A DNA stretch of 64,000 nt from Prevotella sp. E9-3. Lineage in GTDB: Bacteria; Bacteroidota; Bacteroidia; Bacteroidales; Bacteroidaceae. The position numbers were made by a program, and so were the translations under genes. The notes below the pieces were generated by a model, which did not search any database, had not been told where the DNA came from, and was given only the letters and a program-made list of their open reading frames with translations. Position 1 is the first letter of the stretch. Each line of letters opens with the position of its first letter. Below, one piece after another: positions 28,940 through 36,772 of the stretch. The DNA lies in assembly GCF_022024015.1 (NCBI RefSeq), contig NZ_CP091786.1, forward strand, positions 496,001 through 560,000. The letters are read 5' to 3'.

Positions 28940-31000
28940 ATGATCATAAAACAGATATATAAGTGCGTGGCCCTTCTGCTGGCCGTTGTTTTCACGGGAT
29001 GCTCAGCCGATGATGAAACGGCAGGTTCCTTGTTGGACACTGCCGTTGAGTTGCAGGGCATTCAGGCCACTATCGATGACGGCACTTCCGGAAACATCAC
29101 CCGTGGAACCGTCACCAAACTGGAAGAGTATATAGGTCGCAGCGCTTTTAAGGGTGGCGACAAGGCTGTATATACCGATATTCGTCGTACATTCAATCCG
29201 CTGCCCAGTTTCACCTATCCCGGCCTCGGCGGTTACGAAGGAATCATTTTCGTTGCAGGAAATGGAGGTGGCTGGACGCGTCAGGCTGGCGAAAACGAAC
29301 CCGAGCGAGTGTATTGGAGCGATGCCGTCAGTCCTCATACGTTCATTGCCTATAGCACTCCCAATGTGGCCGACTTCGACTGGACTCCTTTTACGCCGAT
29401 TGAAGGTGAGAAAGTCTATTACGCCGGTACGTTGGGAAATCCCTCAGACAATGGCGCTATCGTCTATTCCTCGTCTGAAGACCTGGAAAATGAAGACCTG
29501 CTCCTTTCCTATAGCACACAGGTAACGGCCGAACCTGGCGGTAGTGTGGCCCAGGTTAAGTTTACCCATGCTTTGAGCAATGTGCGCGTGGTGGTCGATA
29601 TTGATGGTTTCTCGGCAGGTTCTAATGCTGTTGACAACCGTTCTGTGGTTTCCAACATGCGCTTGCTCCATCAGCCAACGAAATATGTCTGGAAACAGGC
29701 CAGTGCGGGGGTTCAGCCCGTTAACTACGGTGAGGATAATCCTCGTAAGGACCTTCTGCTTTGGACTCCCAATGCCGAAGGAAGCGGAACGGCACAATAT
29801 AAGAAGTTCACCTTCTATGGCATCACTATCCCTCAGACCGCCGAATATATCAGTACCATTCCTGAAAGCGATGTGGAAGGCCGCACGGTACAACTTCGTT
29901 TTGATGTAACCTATCCCAATCCTTTGAATCCCAAGGAGAATGTTACCAAGACTTATACGGCATCGTTGACGGGCGTCTATTTCGAGGCAGGCTATAATAC
30001 AACGATTAATATCTCGCTGAACCACCGCAACGAAGAGATGACCGTTGGCGCCGACTATGAAAACTGGCTGTTCGTTGCTACCCCCGAGGTAGGCGAACTG
30101 AAAAAAAATTCCACCTTTCTGCACGACACCGAGCGAAAGAATGTAACCATCCTTGGCGATGCCAATGCCACAATGGACGATGCTACCTGGCTCTATCGGT
30201 TGAATAATGTGGTGTATGATATCTATGGTCATAATGGTGAGACACCGAACACGGCCTATCAGATTAGTACGGCCTATCAGTTGCTGTCGTTTGCCTATGA
30301 GGTGAAGAACGGTCACGACTTTGCCGGAAAGTATGTGCGTCTGGATGCCGATATCACCCTGCAGCCCGAACATGACAGTCAGGTGCTCAGTTGGATAGGT
30401 ATTGGCGATGCCACTCATCCGTTCAATGGCACTTTCCTGGGCGGCGAACGCTTTATCTATCGTTTGAAAGGAACGCCGCTTTTCGTTTCTCTCGGAGCCA
30501 ATGCCAAGATAGAGCAATTGCAGGTGAATGCCGTCGTTCCAGAAAATTCTGCTGCCGCTGTCAGTGGTTCAGGCCTCTTTGCCAATAGCAATGCCGGACT
30601 CATCTGCGGTTCGAAGGTGGTGGGCGATGTGACGTTCAACAGTACTGTTGCTGGTGCCTTCGTGGGTGAGAATACGGGTGTCATCTTTGCCAGCTATCAT
30701 ATTGGCACTACCAAGAGTACAGCCGCTTCGGCCTCTGTCGGCGGACTGGTGGGCAGCAATAGTGGTACCATTGTCGGATGCTATCAGGCCGGCAAGGTTG
30801 TTGGTACAACCACAGGTGGCATTGCAGCCGTGAATACAGGGGTGATGGAATGTTCCTATGCTAATGTTTCCGACATGACGAAGGCTTCCTTCGTTGAAAC
30901 TATCAATGCCGGAATAGCTGCATGGCGTGCCAGTCATCCTGAATATGACGACCACTCTTATGTTTACCAGCCTGCCAACTATCCCAAGTTGGCAGATTGA
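28940..31000 (+). CDS. Fimbrillin-like adhesin with GLUG repeats (F12)
   Basis: 686 residues; lipobox FTGC (Cys21), maturation-type site ITRGT (Arg55). The N-terminal fimbrillin domain closes near residue 375 (TINISLNHRNEEMTVGADYE followed by NWLFVATPEVG). The C-terminal 180 residues carry at least four GLUG-like units: GLFANSNAGLICGSKVVGDV, GAFVGENTGVIFASYHIG, GGLVGSNSGTIVGCYQAGKV and GGIAAVNTGVMECSYANV. GLUG repeats occur in surface adhesins, so this is a good tip-adhesin candidate. It is the last gene of the array; the next gene has its own promoter at 31063-31093. Confidence 0.8.
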   Translation: MIIKQIYKCVALLLAVVFTGCSADDETAGSLLDTAVELQGIQATIDDGTSGNITRGTVTKLEEYIGRSAFKGGDKAVYTDIRRTFNPLPSFTYPGLGGYEGIIFVAGNGGGWTRQAGENEPERVYWSDAVSPHTFIAYSTPNVADFDWTPFTPIEGEKVYYAGTLGNPSDNGAIVYSSSEDLENEDLLLSYSTQVTAEPGGSVAQVKFTHALSNVRVVVDIDGFSAGSNAVDNRSVVSNMRLLHQPTKYVWKQASAGVQPVNYGEDNPRKDLLLWTPNAEGSGTAQYKKFTFYGITIPQTAEYISTIPESDVEGRTVQLRFDVTYPNPLNPKENVTKTYTASLTGVYFEAGYNTTINISLNHRNEEMTVGADYENWLFVATPEVGELKKNSTFLHDTERKNVTILGDANATMDDATWLYRLNNVVYDIYGHNGETPNTAYQISTAYQLLSFAYEVKNGHDFAGKYVRLDADITLQPEHDSQVLSWIGIGDATHPFNGTFLGGERFIYRLKGTPLFVSLGANAKIEQLQVNAVVPENSAAAVSGSGLFANSNAGLICGSKVVGDVTFNSTVAGAFVGENTGVIFASYHIGTTKSTAASASVGGLVGSNSGTIVGCYQAGKVVGTTTGGIAAVNTGVMECSYANVSDMTKASFVETINAGIAAWRASHPEYDDHSYVYQPANYPKLAD

Positions 31001-31062
31001 GTAAATGAATCTATATATGGCAAAAAAGTTCTTCCGTTCGCTAACAATTACTATTGAAATGT

Positions 31063-31093
31063 TTGGGAGATATTACAATTTTGCATATCTTTG
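31063..31093 (+). promoter_or_regulatory. Promoter of the small membrane-protein operon
   Basis: TTGG (31063-31066), a 19-nt spacer and TATCTTTG (31086-31093). It rules out the in-frame TTG 31091 as a start and supports ATG 31136. Confidence 0.75.
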
Positions 31094-31135
31094 CAAAGAT
31101 TTTTAAACAAAACTAAACCAATATTACTCAAGCTC

Positions 31136-31471
31136 ATGGAACAGCAGAAAGTTGATATGTTCATCATGATGAACAACAAGTATCTACCCGAGTCTCAGAT
31201 TATGTATGTACGTGATCGTTTGCTTGCAGCAGATGACAGTAAGGAGTCAATGCTTCATGCCATTCAATTCAAGGACCCCACAATAGCTCTGGTCCTGAGT
31301 CTTCTGACAGGCAATTTAGGCGTAGATCGTTTCTATATCGGTGATACCGGATTGGGTATCGGCAAACTGCTAACCTGTGGCGGTTTGGGTATTTGGGTTC
31401 TTATAGACTGGTTCCTGATTATGGGAACCACCCGCGAGAAGAATTTTGAACGCCTGATGGCTTACCTCTAA
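31136..31471 (+). CDS. TM2 domain-containing membrane protein
   Basis: 111 residues from ATG 31136. A hydrophilic N-terminus (about 1-45) is followed by the TM2 domain: a first helix (TIALVLSLLTGNLGVDRFYI), the characteristic Gly-rich turn GDTGLGIGKLLTCGGLG, and a second helix (IWVLIDWFLIMG). The DRFYIG and GxxKLLTxGGxGIWxLIDWF pattern is diagnostic. The gene opens a four-gene cluster whose members overlap by a few bases. TM2 proteins have no agreed biochemical function; co-occurrence with DUF2752 and DUF4870-like genes is common in Bacteroidales, and I infer joint envelope or stress function. Confidence 0.92.
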   Translation: MEQQKVDMFIMMNNKYLPESQIMYVRDRLLAADDSKESMLHAIQFKDPTIALVLSLLTGNLGVDRFYIGDTGLGIGKLLTCGGLGIWVLIDWFLIMGTTREKNFERLMAYL

Positions 31472-31881
31472 TGCACTTGAGCAGAGGACGTCTGTACACA
31501 TTGCTATTGTTCCTGACTGCAAGCGGCTATCTTTGGTTGTTGGTCGGGAATGATAGTGGTAAGACCATAGGCTGGACCGGTTGCCTTATACGTTATATTT
31601 TTCATATACCATGTCCGTCGTGTGGAACCACTCGTTCTGTGCGTGAGATGTTTCGTGGTGAATGGCTGTCTGCCCTGTATTACAATCCTATAGGAGTACT
31701 GTTGGCGGTGCTGATGGTGGTGATACCCATATGGATTGTAGCCGATCTGCTCATGAACTCGTCGTCCTTTCTCCGTGCCTACCGCCAGACTGAGAAGATA
31801 TTCCAGCGCAGGCTGTATGCCTTCATCGGTATTGTGGCTATATTGATTAATTGGATATGGAATTTTCAAAAATACCTCTGA
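31471..31881 (+). CDS. DUF2752 family membrane protein
   Basis: 136 residues. The ATG overlaps the previous stop (TAATG). It has three hydrophobic helices and, between the first two, the invariant DUF2752 motif PCPSCGTTRS (residues about 48-57), with Cys residues that could bind metal or form a disulfide. The function of the family is unknown. It overlaps the following gene by 25 nt, indicating tight co-expression. Confidence 0.92.
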   Translation: MHLSRGRLYTLLLFLTASGYLWLLVGNDSGKTIGWTGCLIRYIFHIPCPSCGTTRSVREMFRGEWLSALYYNPIGVLLAVLMVVIPIWIVADLLMNSSSFLRAYRQTEKIFQRRLYAFIGIVAILINWIWNFQKYL

Positions 31882-32315
31882 ACGATTCTTCTCAGCCCAT
31901 AGAGGATGTTGTTCCTCTTGAGGATGAGAAGGAGCGCGCTTCCAACTGCTATGTCATGTCGCTGGTGGCCGTGATGGTAGGCTTGCCAATGCCCATCATT
32001 AACCTTCTGGCTACGGGCTTTTTCTATTTTGTGTCCAGAAAGAGTACCTTCTTTGTTCGTTGGAACTCCATGCAGGCGCTGGTCTCACAGGTGCCGTTGT
32101 TCGTCATGAACAACATCCTGTTCTGGTGGACCGTCAGGATATTGTTCTGTTTCACTGATCTTTCATCCGTGTATATTGCCTATTTCATCACCGTCAACCT
32201 CTATAATATCTATGATTTCATAGAGACAGTCCGCTCTGCGGTTGGCACTCGAAAGGGAAAAATACATCGTTGGTATCTTTATAGTACGATAACCGATAAA
32301 ATATGTATGCGATGA
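31857..32315 (+). CDS. DUF4870-like membrane protein
   Basis: 152 residues from ATG 31857, overlapping the DUF2752 gene. An acidic N-terminus (PIEDVVPLEDEKERASN) precedes three or four hydrophobic helices. The FFYFVSRKSTFFVRWNSMQA segment resembles the DUF4870 signature, in which a basic-aromatic motif follows the first helix pair (SxFVRxxxxQAL). No catalytic motif is visible. It overlaps the M48 protease gene by 13 nt. The assignment rests on pattern and neighbourhood. Confidence 0.72.
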   Translation: MEFSKIPLNDSSQPIEDVVPLEDEKERASNCYVMSLVAVMVGLPMPIINLLATGFFYFVSRKSTFFVRWNSMQALVSQVPLFVMNNILFWWTVRILFCFTDLSSVYIAYFITVNLYNIYDFIETVRSAVGTRKGKIHRWYLYSTITDKICMR

Positions 32316-33085
32316 AAAAGATACTTACAGAACTCCTTTTCTCCGTATTGCTGTTTCTGGGCATCTTCTATGCCACCTTGCAGGTAGATTGGATGAAACT
32401 GTTCAATCTTTCCCCTACCATAGTCGGGGATAAGTTAGCGGAATGGGTATGGGATTTGACCTACAATGATCTTCATGAGGTAAAGTCAGACGATGTGTGC
32501 CTGCCTATAGACACACTGGTCCGTGAAATGTGTCTGGCCAATGATATAGACACTGCCAGCGTCAATGTTCTGGTAAGCAGGAATAGTGATGTGAATGCCT
32601 TTGTAACTGTTGGCAGACATCTTGTTGTATATACGGGACTTATCGAGAAGATGGACAATGAGTCGCAGCTGTGTGCTGTTATTGGTCACGAACTGGCTCA
32701 TCTTGAGTTGGGCCATGTTCAATCGGGCATACGTAGGCAGGCCGTTTTTCAGGCAATACTGATTCTTCTTACAGGCAACTCCAATGTTGACGGCCTGATA
32801 AAACTCACCAGCAGAATGCTGAGCAATACCATCAGCCGTGCCAAGGAAAACGATGCCGACGCACAGGGCGCCCGCTATCTCCATGCCATGCATCTTGACC
32901 CGATGGAGATGGCCAATTCTCTGGAGAAGCTTGAGAGCTATGGTGTACTCTCATATCTTTCTGACCATGCAGACAGCAAGGACCGTGCCGCACGTATCCG
33001 CAAAATGCAGTTCAAGTCAAACGGCCCGTTCCGTCAGATCCTGATGCCTGAAACCTGGAATACTCTTAAGTCGCATTGCGAATGA
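32303..33085 (+). CDS. M48 family metalloprotease (Ste24/HtpX/BepA type)
   Basis: 260 residues (a second in-frame ATG at 32312 is equally plausible). An N-terminal membrane anchor (about 8-27) is followed by an M48 catalytic domain: NVLVSRNSDVNAFVTVGRHL before the zinc site HELAHLELGH (His129, Glu130, His133) and the third ligand in KENDADAQGARYL (Glu182). The short length without tetratricopeptide repeats resembles minimal M48 proteases involved in membrane protein quality control. It is the last gene of the TM2-DUF2752-DUF4870 cluster, whose products might be substrates or partners. A hairpin about 70 nt downstream probably ends the operon. Confidence 0.93.
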   Translation: MYAMKKILTELLFSVLLFLGIFYATLQVDWMKLFNLSPTIVGDKLAEWVWDLTYNDLHEVKSDDVCLPIDTLVREMCLANDIDTASVNVLVSRNSDVNAFVTVGRHLVVYTGLIEKMDNESQLCAVIGHELAHLELGHVQSGIRRQAVFQAILILLTGNSNVDGLIKLTSRMLSNTISRAKENDADAQGARYLHAMHLDPMEMANSLEKLESYGVLSYLSDHADSKDRAARIRKMQFKSNGPFRQILMPETWNTLKSHCE

Positions 33086-33155
33086 GTTCTTTTGTTCTGA
33101 TTTTCGATCATTTTTTTCGAAAATTAAGACAAATAAAAATCTCAAACTAGAACGG

Positions 33156-33213
33156 GAAGTGGCTCTCACAAACCATAAAAGTGGTCTTGGAGCCACTTCT
33201 CGTACTGTTTTTG
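33156..33213 (+). terminator. Probable terminator of the membrane-protein operon
   Basis: GAAGTGGCTC (33156-33165) pairs perfectly with GAGCCACTTC (33190-33199), and a T-run follows about 9 nt later (TGTTTTTGTG). Confidence 0.65.
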
Positions 33214-33323
33214 TGATGAAATTTTGGGTGATTATTGCTATTTTGGCGCATTTTTCATCGTTTTATTCTGTAGTTCTTTAAAAACTGTAATGCAACTGAA
33301 TGAATACTATGATGCAATTGAAC

Positions 33324-33408
33324 TTCAGTTGTTGTATAACTGTTATTCAGTTGCAGTATAACTGCAATTCAGTTGCGGTATAACTGTTATTCAGTTGCGG
33401 TATAATAG
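33324..33408 (+). repeat. 22-bp tandem repeat, about 3.8 copies
   Basis: Units start TTCAGTTG and continue with (C/T)(A/G)GTATAACTG plus four variable bases at 33324, 33346, 33368 and 33390. Just upstream (33292-33301) GCAACTGAAT reads as the inverse of ATTCAGTTGC. This lies in a 472-bp coding-free gap (33086-33557), between convergent genes, that otherwise holds only the terminator above and AT-rich sequence. Confidence 0.85.
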
Positions 33409-33557
33409 AACGTCTATTGCAAGCAATGGTTTAGGTGGGGAAAAAGTGATTTTTACAACTTGTTGATAATCAGACGTTTCGCGAAGTATGCTCAAAACTC
33501 TCATATTTTCGACCAACTTTGCGTTTGGTGAATTCCGTGCGAGTTTTGAGGGGAGTT

Positions 33558-34745
33558 CTACTTGTCAACAATCACGGTTGGCGTGTCGTGATAACGCCCT
33601 ACCACAAGAACGTCTATCCCGGTTTTATAGCGATAAAAACCAGAGAGGGTGCTCACAATGAGTTCATAGCTTTTTCCAATCTCCACCTGATCGAGTGTGA
33701 GCAGATGATTGTCATTTGTCGAGTCTTTGGGCTTGAACTCATAGAAAATACTATCGGGTATGAGGACAGTCTGCGGGTCGTCGATGTTGAGCGCGGTAGT
33801 GAAGGCGCCTAGAGGCGAGCCAATACCCGTGAAGATGAAATGCACCTTGTTGCCGCAGTAAGTGCGCAGAAACTCAAAACTGGTGCTGAGGCTGTCAACA
33901 TCATAGACCATGATACAATGCATGCGCGGCCAAAGCTGGGTGACCAATTCAGTGCCTACGTGGTGGCTCTCCATAATTTCGCGGATGGCACAGGCACGTT
34001 TCGGACTGGAGGGCACATAGACGTTTCCTTTCTCAATATCATCTGTGAGCTTGGGCCAGTGCTTCTCAATATAGCTCAGCATATCCAGCATATTGATATA
34101 CTGATCGCAGAGCGTCAGCGAGATGTCCTGCTGATAGAGGGCAAAGAGGGCCTGAAGATAGAGCTTTTCCGGCTGTTCGGCTGATTTGATGATATCGATG
34201 GGGATCACATAGATTTGGTCGTTGTCAAACTCCCGTTTGGTGAGTAGTCGGCCAAGTATATTGCCAACAGTAATTCCCGAAGCCAGACGGTCTATATTGT
34301 TGTCTATCAGATTGAGCGTCATGCCATCGGTGAGGAAGCCATGGTGAGCGGCAATATAGAATCCTGAAGAAAAGCTGTAGTCGTAGCAAGACTGCAAACT
34401 CCATCTCGACATGGGAATCTTGCAGTGGTTGTGGCTCTCTGAAATATGTTCAGTATGATAAGTGGTCAATACATTTCGCTCGCCATTGACTACCCGGTCT
34501 ATGTATGCGGCATAGTCGTCGAAGGTGCTGAGTGGCACGAAACTTCTGAATTCATCCATATTCCGGATGTTTTCAAAGCCGTGGTCATGGCCGTAAGCCG
34601 TTTTGGCGTTCTCTCGTATCAGCCTCATGACAAACTCTTCCTGAGTGCGCATCGGCTCATACGTGATGTCGTCCAAACGGTTTCTGATTCGCAGACCGTC
34701 AGCCCAGCGAGCTTCGTTGACTGTTTTGAGCAACTTATCGAACAT
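33558..34745 (-). CDS. GH3-family (auxin-responsive-promoter-like) protein, C-terminally shortened
   Basis: 395 residues. The N-terminal region (EEFVMRLIRENAKTAYGHDH followed by GFENIRNMDEFRSFVPLSTF) and the ATP/acyl-adenylate-type core (SFSSGFYIAAHHGF, FTGIGSPLGAF, IFYEFKP, ELIVSTLSGFYRYKTGIDV) are those of bacterial GH3 proteins, members of the ANL adenylating-enzyme superfamily. Family members are usually about 500 residues. Here the frame stops right after VGRYHDTPTVIVDK, so the mobile C-terminal lid domain is missing. In usual relatives the segment YKTGD precedes it; here it is YKTGI, with the Asp next. I infer a decayed gene; the substrate is unknown. The 22-bp repeat array lies about 150 bp past its 3' end. 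Confidence 0.75.
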   Translation of the reverse strand: MFDKLLKTVNEARWADGLRIRNRLDDITYEPMRTQEEFVMRLIRENAKTAYGHDHGFENIRNMDEFRSFVPLSTFDDYAAYIDRVVNGERNVLTTYHTEHISESHNHCKIPMSRWSLQSCYDYSFSSGFYIAAHHGFLTDGMTLNLIDNNIDRLASGITVGNILGRLLTKREFDNDQIYVIPIDIIKSAEQPEKLYLQALFALYQQDISLTLCDQYINMLDMLSYIEKHWPKLTDDIEKGNVYVPSSPKRACAIREIMESHHVGTELVTQLWPRMHCIMVYDVDSLSTSFEFLRTYCGNKVHFIFTGIGSPLGAFTTALNIDDPQTVLIPDSIFYEFKPKDSTNDNHLLTLDQVEIGKSYELIVSTLSGFYRYKTGIDVLVVGRYHDTPTVIVDK

Positions 34746-34746
34746 A

Positions 34747-34975
34747 TTATTGTATTGCTACTTTTGTTCCTGCATAGGCGTTGACATTGATGTTGTTGGT
34801 GTGTGGACCAATAACAGGCAACAGTCCCCAACTTCTGATGGTTTCTGCTGCCTGTTCAATGGCCTCCTGTGGCACCCAATAGGCGGGAGATACTAAAGCA
34901 ACTTTTGCCCCCCTCTACCAAATAAGGTGGCCTTACAATCTTATTTACCAACTCAACACCTTTTGAAAATACCAT
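34747..34975 (-). pseudogene. LD-carboxypeptidase (peptidase S66) 5' fragment, frameshifted
   Basis: Reading the minus strand from ATG 34975 gives MVFSKGVELVNKIVRPPYLV then EGGK. After a one-base frameshift at the G6/A4 run near 34905 the frame continues VALVSPAYWVPQEAIEQAAE and then GLLPVIGPHTNN, stopping at 34747-34749. The RPPYL/VALVSPA/VIGPH pattern is the N-terminus of LD-carboxypeptidases, which cleave the L,D bond in peptidoglycan tetrapeptides. Only about 75 of roughly 300 residues remain and the catalytic Ser, Glu and His regions are absent. It ends one base before the GH3 start codon. A -7-like box (reverse of CAAAAGTA, 35041-35048) lies upstream. Confidence 0.75.
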
Positions 34976-35096
34976 TATTTATTATTTTTTTGATTTTGCT
35001 TTAGTAGAATGTTTTCATGTAGTTTGTTTTGTTCTTTTTGCAAAAGTAAAAATATTTTTAAGATTACGCACTATTTTATCTGTTAAATTTTTAATT

Positions 35097-35180
35097 TTTG
35101 TAAATTCTGAGACTGTTTTTGTAAATTCTGAGAGTATTTTTAATTCATAATGCATAATGCATAATTCATAATTCATAATT
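35097..35180 (+). repeat. AT-rich direct repeats
   Basis: TTTGTAAATTCTGAGA occurs twice at 35097-35135, then CATAATT/CATAATG units run in tandem from 35142 to 35180. Together with the palindrome below they fill the coding-free gap 34976-35364. Confidence 0.75.
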
Positions 35181-35219
35181 AGGCTGCGCCAAAAATGATT
35201 TTTGTAAGATTATATTTGT

Positions 35220-35298
35220 AGATTTTTCGTCAGATTTTAAGGAGTGAAACGACGACCAAGATATTGGGGCGCTTCGCTTAAAATCTGACGAAAAATCT
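35220..35298 (+). repeat. Palindromic element with 22-bp perfect arms
   Basis: 35220-35241 is the exact reverse complement of 35277-35298 (core TTTTTCGTCAGATTTTAAG). Outside the arms TAAGATT and AATCTTA continue the pairing after a loop, and GCTGC-TAC-GCAGC plus a T-run follows at about 35314. It looks like a dispersed MITE-like or REP-like element, and could also act as a terminator between the AraC gene and the decayed locus. Confidence 0.8.
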
Positions 35299-35364
35299 GG
35301 TTTCAAAATCTTAGCTGCTACGCAGCGGTTTTTAGGACCATAGGTTCGGGTTTTTCATGAACCG

Positions 35365-36462
35365 CTATTGTTGCGATTGTTTTTTGGCCCATTCGGTAAA
35401 TGATTGCCCTTTTAGATGCTTGAAAACGGATGCGAAAGTGCTATAGCTCTTGAATCCACAATCACTGGCCAGTTCTTGGGCAAGGATGGTGCGCCCTGCA
35501 GTAATGGCTTCTTGGTATGTTTTTATGCCATGTTCAATGCGCAGACTGTTGATATAGGCATTGTAGGTGGTGCCATGGTCAGAGAAATACTTGCTCAGAT
35601 AGGTGCGGTTGGTGCCTAATGTGGATGCAAGCTGCTGTAATGTAAGATCGTGTTGAAGGAAAAACTTGGTGTTTTCGCACAGGTCGGTAAGCATCTTACC
35701 AATGTCTGTGTGAAGGCTGGTGTTAATGCCTGTTTCTTTTATTTCTTCCTCTTGTTCGCTTTTCTTAATCTCCAATATCTGCAAGGTCTCAACGCGCCAA
35801 AGAAGAAAAGCGATGATGACGATGGTGTTGATTTGTGACAGATATTCTCTCACCATGTCTCCAGGATTGGTGGTGTAGGCCTGATAAATGATGCATACAA
35901 TAATCACGAACAGCAAACTCTGCCATACCTCCTTGTGCTCAAGGTCGGCAAAATTTTCGCGCAGCCAGCGACTGTAGTGATAAAGTGCGTAAATATAATA
36001 TCCTATGAATACCAGAATAACGGCTCCCTGCCAATAATGAGTGAGGAAGAGTGAGCTGTCGTTGTGAGTAGAGATTCCTATGCAGGCAGCCGCAACGGTT
36101 GGAACTTGCACCAGAAACCAGGGCCATATTCGGCGGTCTCTGTCTTGCAACATGCGTAGCAGCATGGCCATTGCCAGTGGCACGAGGGTGATATGGTCAA
36201 GTGTTACGGCAATGATGTTGCGCACCAGGCGGTCTTCTGTCAGCCAATGGTTGCCGAACAGGAACCACCAAATGTGACTTAAAGCCGAGGCCATGAAGAA
36301 AGCCGACGTCCAATAGCGAAGGGCTTTAGGCGGAATGATGTCAGAGGCTATTCCATTGTTACGCCTAAGACAAAGGTAGAGACTTGCTATCAGTGCCAGC
36401 ATGGCAACACCACCGTAAAGCATGAGGAAGATAATGTCTTGAATACTCTGTTCTGCGTACAT
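35365..36462 (-). CDS. Membrane-anchored AraC family transcriptional regulator
   Basis: 365 residues from ATG 36462. The longer frame to 36546 begins upstream of a good -7 box (reverse of CAAAGATA at 36503-36510), so it is not the start. The first 220 residues hold six to seven hydrophobic helices. The C-terminus (about 265-360) is a double helix-turn-helix: LTLQQLASTLGTNRTYLSKY then AQELASDCGFKSYSTFASVF, ending FKHLKGQSFTEWAKKQ. Fusion of a multi-helix membrane module to AraC DNA-binding is common in Bacteroidetes and suggests envelope or small-molecule sensing. No ligand or target can be read. It sits at the host side of the prophage boundary. Confidence 0.9.
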   Translation of the reverse strand: MYAEQSIQDIIFLMLYGGVAMLALIASLYLCLRRNNGIASDIIPPKALRYWTSAFFMASALSHIWWFLFGNHWLTEDRLVRNIIAVTLDHITLVPLAMAMLLRMLQDRDRRIWPWFLVQVPTVAAACIGISTHNDSSLFLTHYWQGAVILVFIGYYIYALYHYSRWLRENFADLEHKEVWQSLLFVIIVCIIYQAYTTNPGDMVREYLSQINTIVIIAFLLWRVETLQILEIKKSEQEEEIKETGINTSLHTDIGKMLTDLCENTKFFLQHDLTLQQLASTLGTNRTYLSKYFSDHGTTYNAYINSLRIEHGIKTYQEAITAGRTILAQELASDCGFKSYSTFASVFKHLKGQSFTEWAKKQSQQ

Positions 36463-36529
36463 TTGTTGATGTGGACTATTCGTTGTTAAGTAATTTTCAA
36501 GGCAAAGATAATGATTTTTTTTGAAAAAA

Positions 36530-36554
36530 AAGAGGATGTACGACACATCCTCTT
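36530..36554 (-). terminator. Intrinsic terminator (minus strand), possibly bidirectional
   Basis: AAGAGGATGT (36530-36539) pairs with ACATCCTCTT (36545-36554). On the minus strand the stem is followed at once by a run of T. It would stop leftward transcription from the phage repressor side before the AraC gene. Confidence 0.75.
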
Positions 36555-36708
36555 AAATAATGATTTTTTTTGGTCGGGATGAGGCGAAAGTCATGGCAAA
36601 CGGAAACTCCGATGTTACCGGCGTTTCAAGGGGCAAAAATGTGGAAACTTGAACAAAATTCGTCCGAGTTACGTCTGACTTGCTGAAGCCGTTCCCACTT
36701 GCATCCAT
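36553..36708 (-). CDS. Possible small ORF at the prophage boundary
   Basis: A 51-codon frame (start ATG 36708, MDASGNGFSKSDVTRTNFVQ and onward, ending RPKKIII) whose stop lies in the terminator stem. I do not recognise it, and it has no clear promoter of its own. It could be translated from the repressor transcript or be meaningless. The stretch 36555-36772 contains nothing else I can support and may include the left attachment site. Confidence 0.25.
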   Translation of the reverse strand: MDASGNGFSKSDVTRTNFVQVSTFLPLETPVTSEFPFAMTFASSRPKKIII

Positions 36709-36772
36709 CGCTATTTCAGAATTATTTGAATAAAATTTTAACTTTGTTTTAATATCGTAATAGTGTGTTTTA

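Noticed and set aside
29444..30517. Long minus-strand ORF (357 codons) opposite F12
   Set aside because: It lies wholly opposite the well-supported fimbrillin gene F12, has no promoter and resembles no family.
7940..31000. SusC/SusD-type polysaccharide utilisation locus
   Set aside because: The lipoproteins have fimbrillin architecture and maturation sites. There is no TonB-dependent receptor and no glycoside hydrolase in the run.
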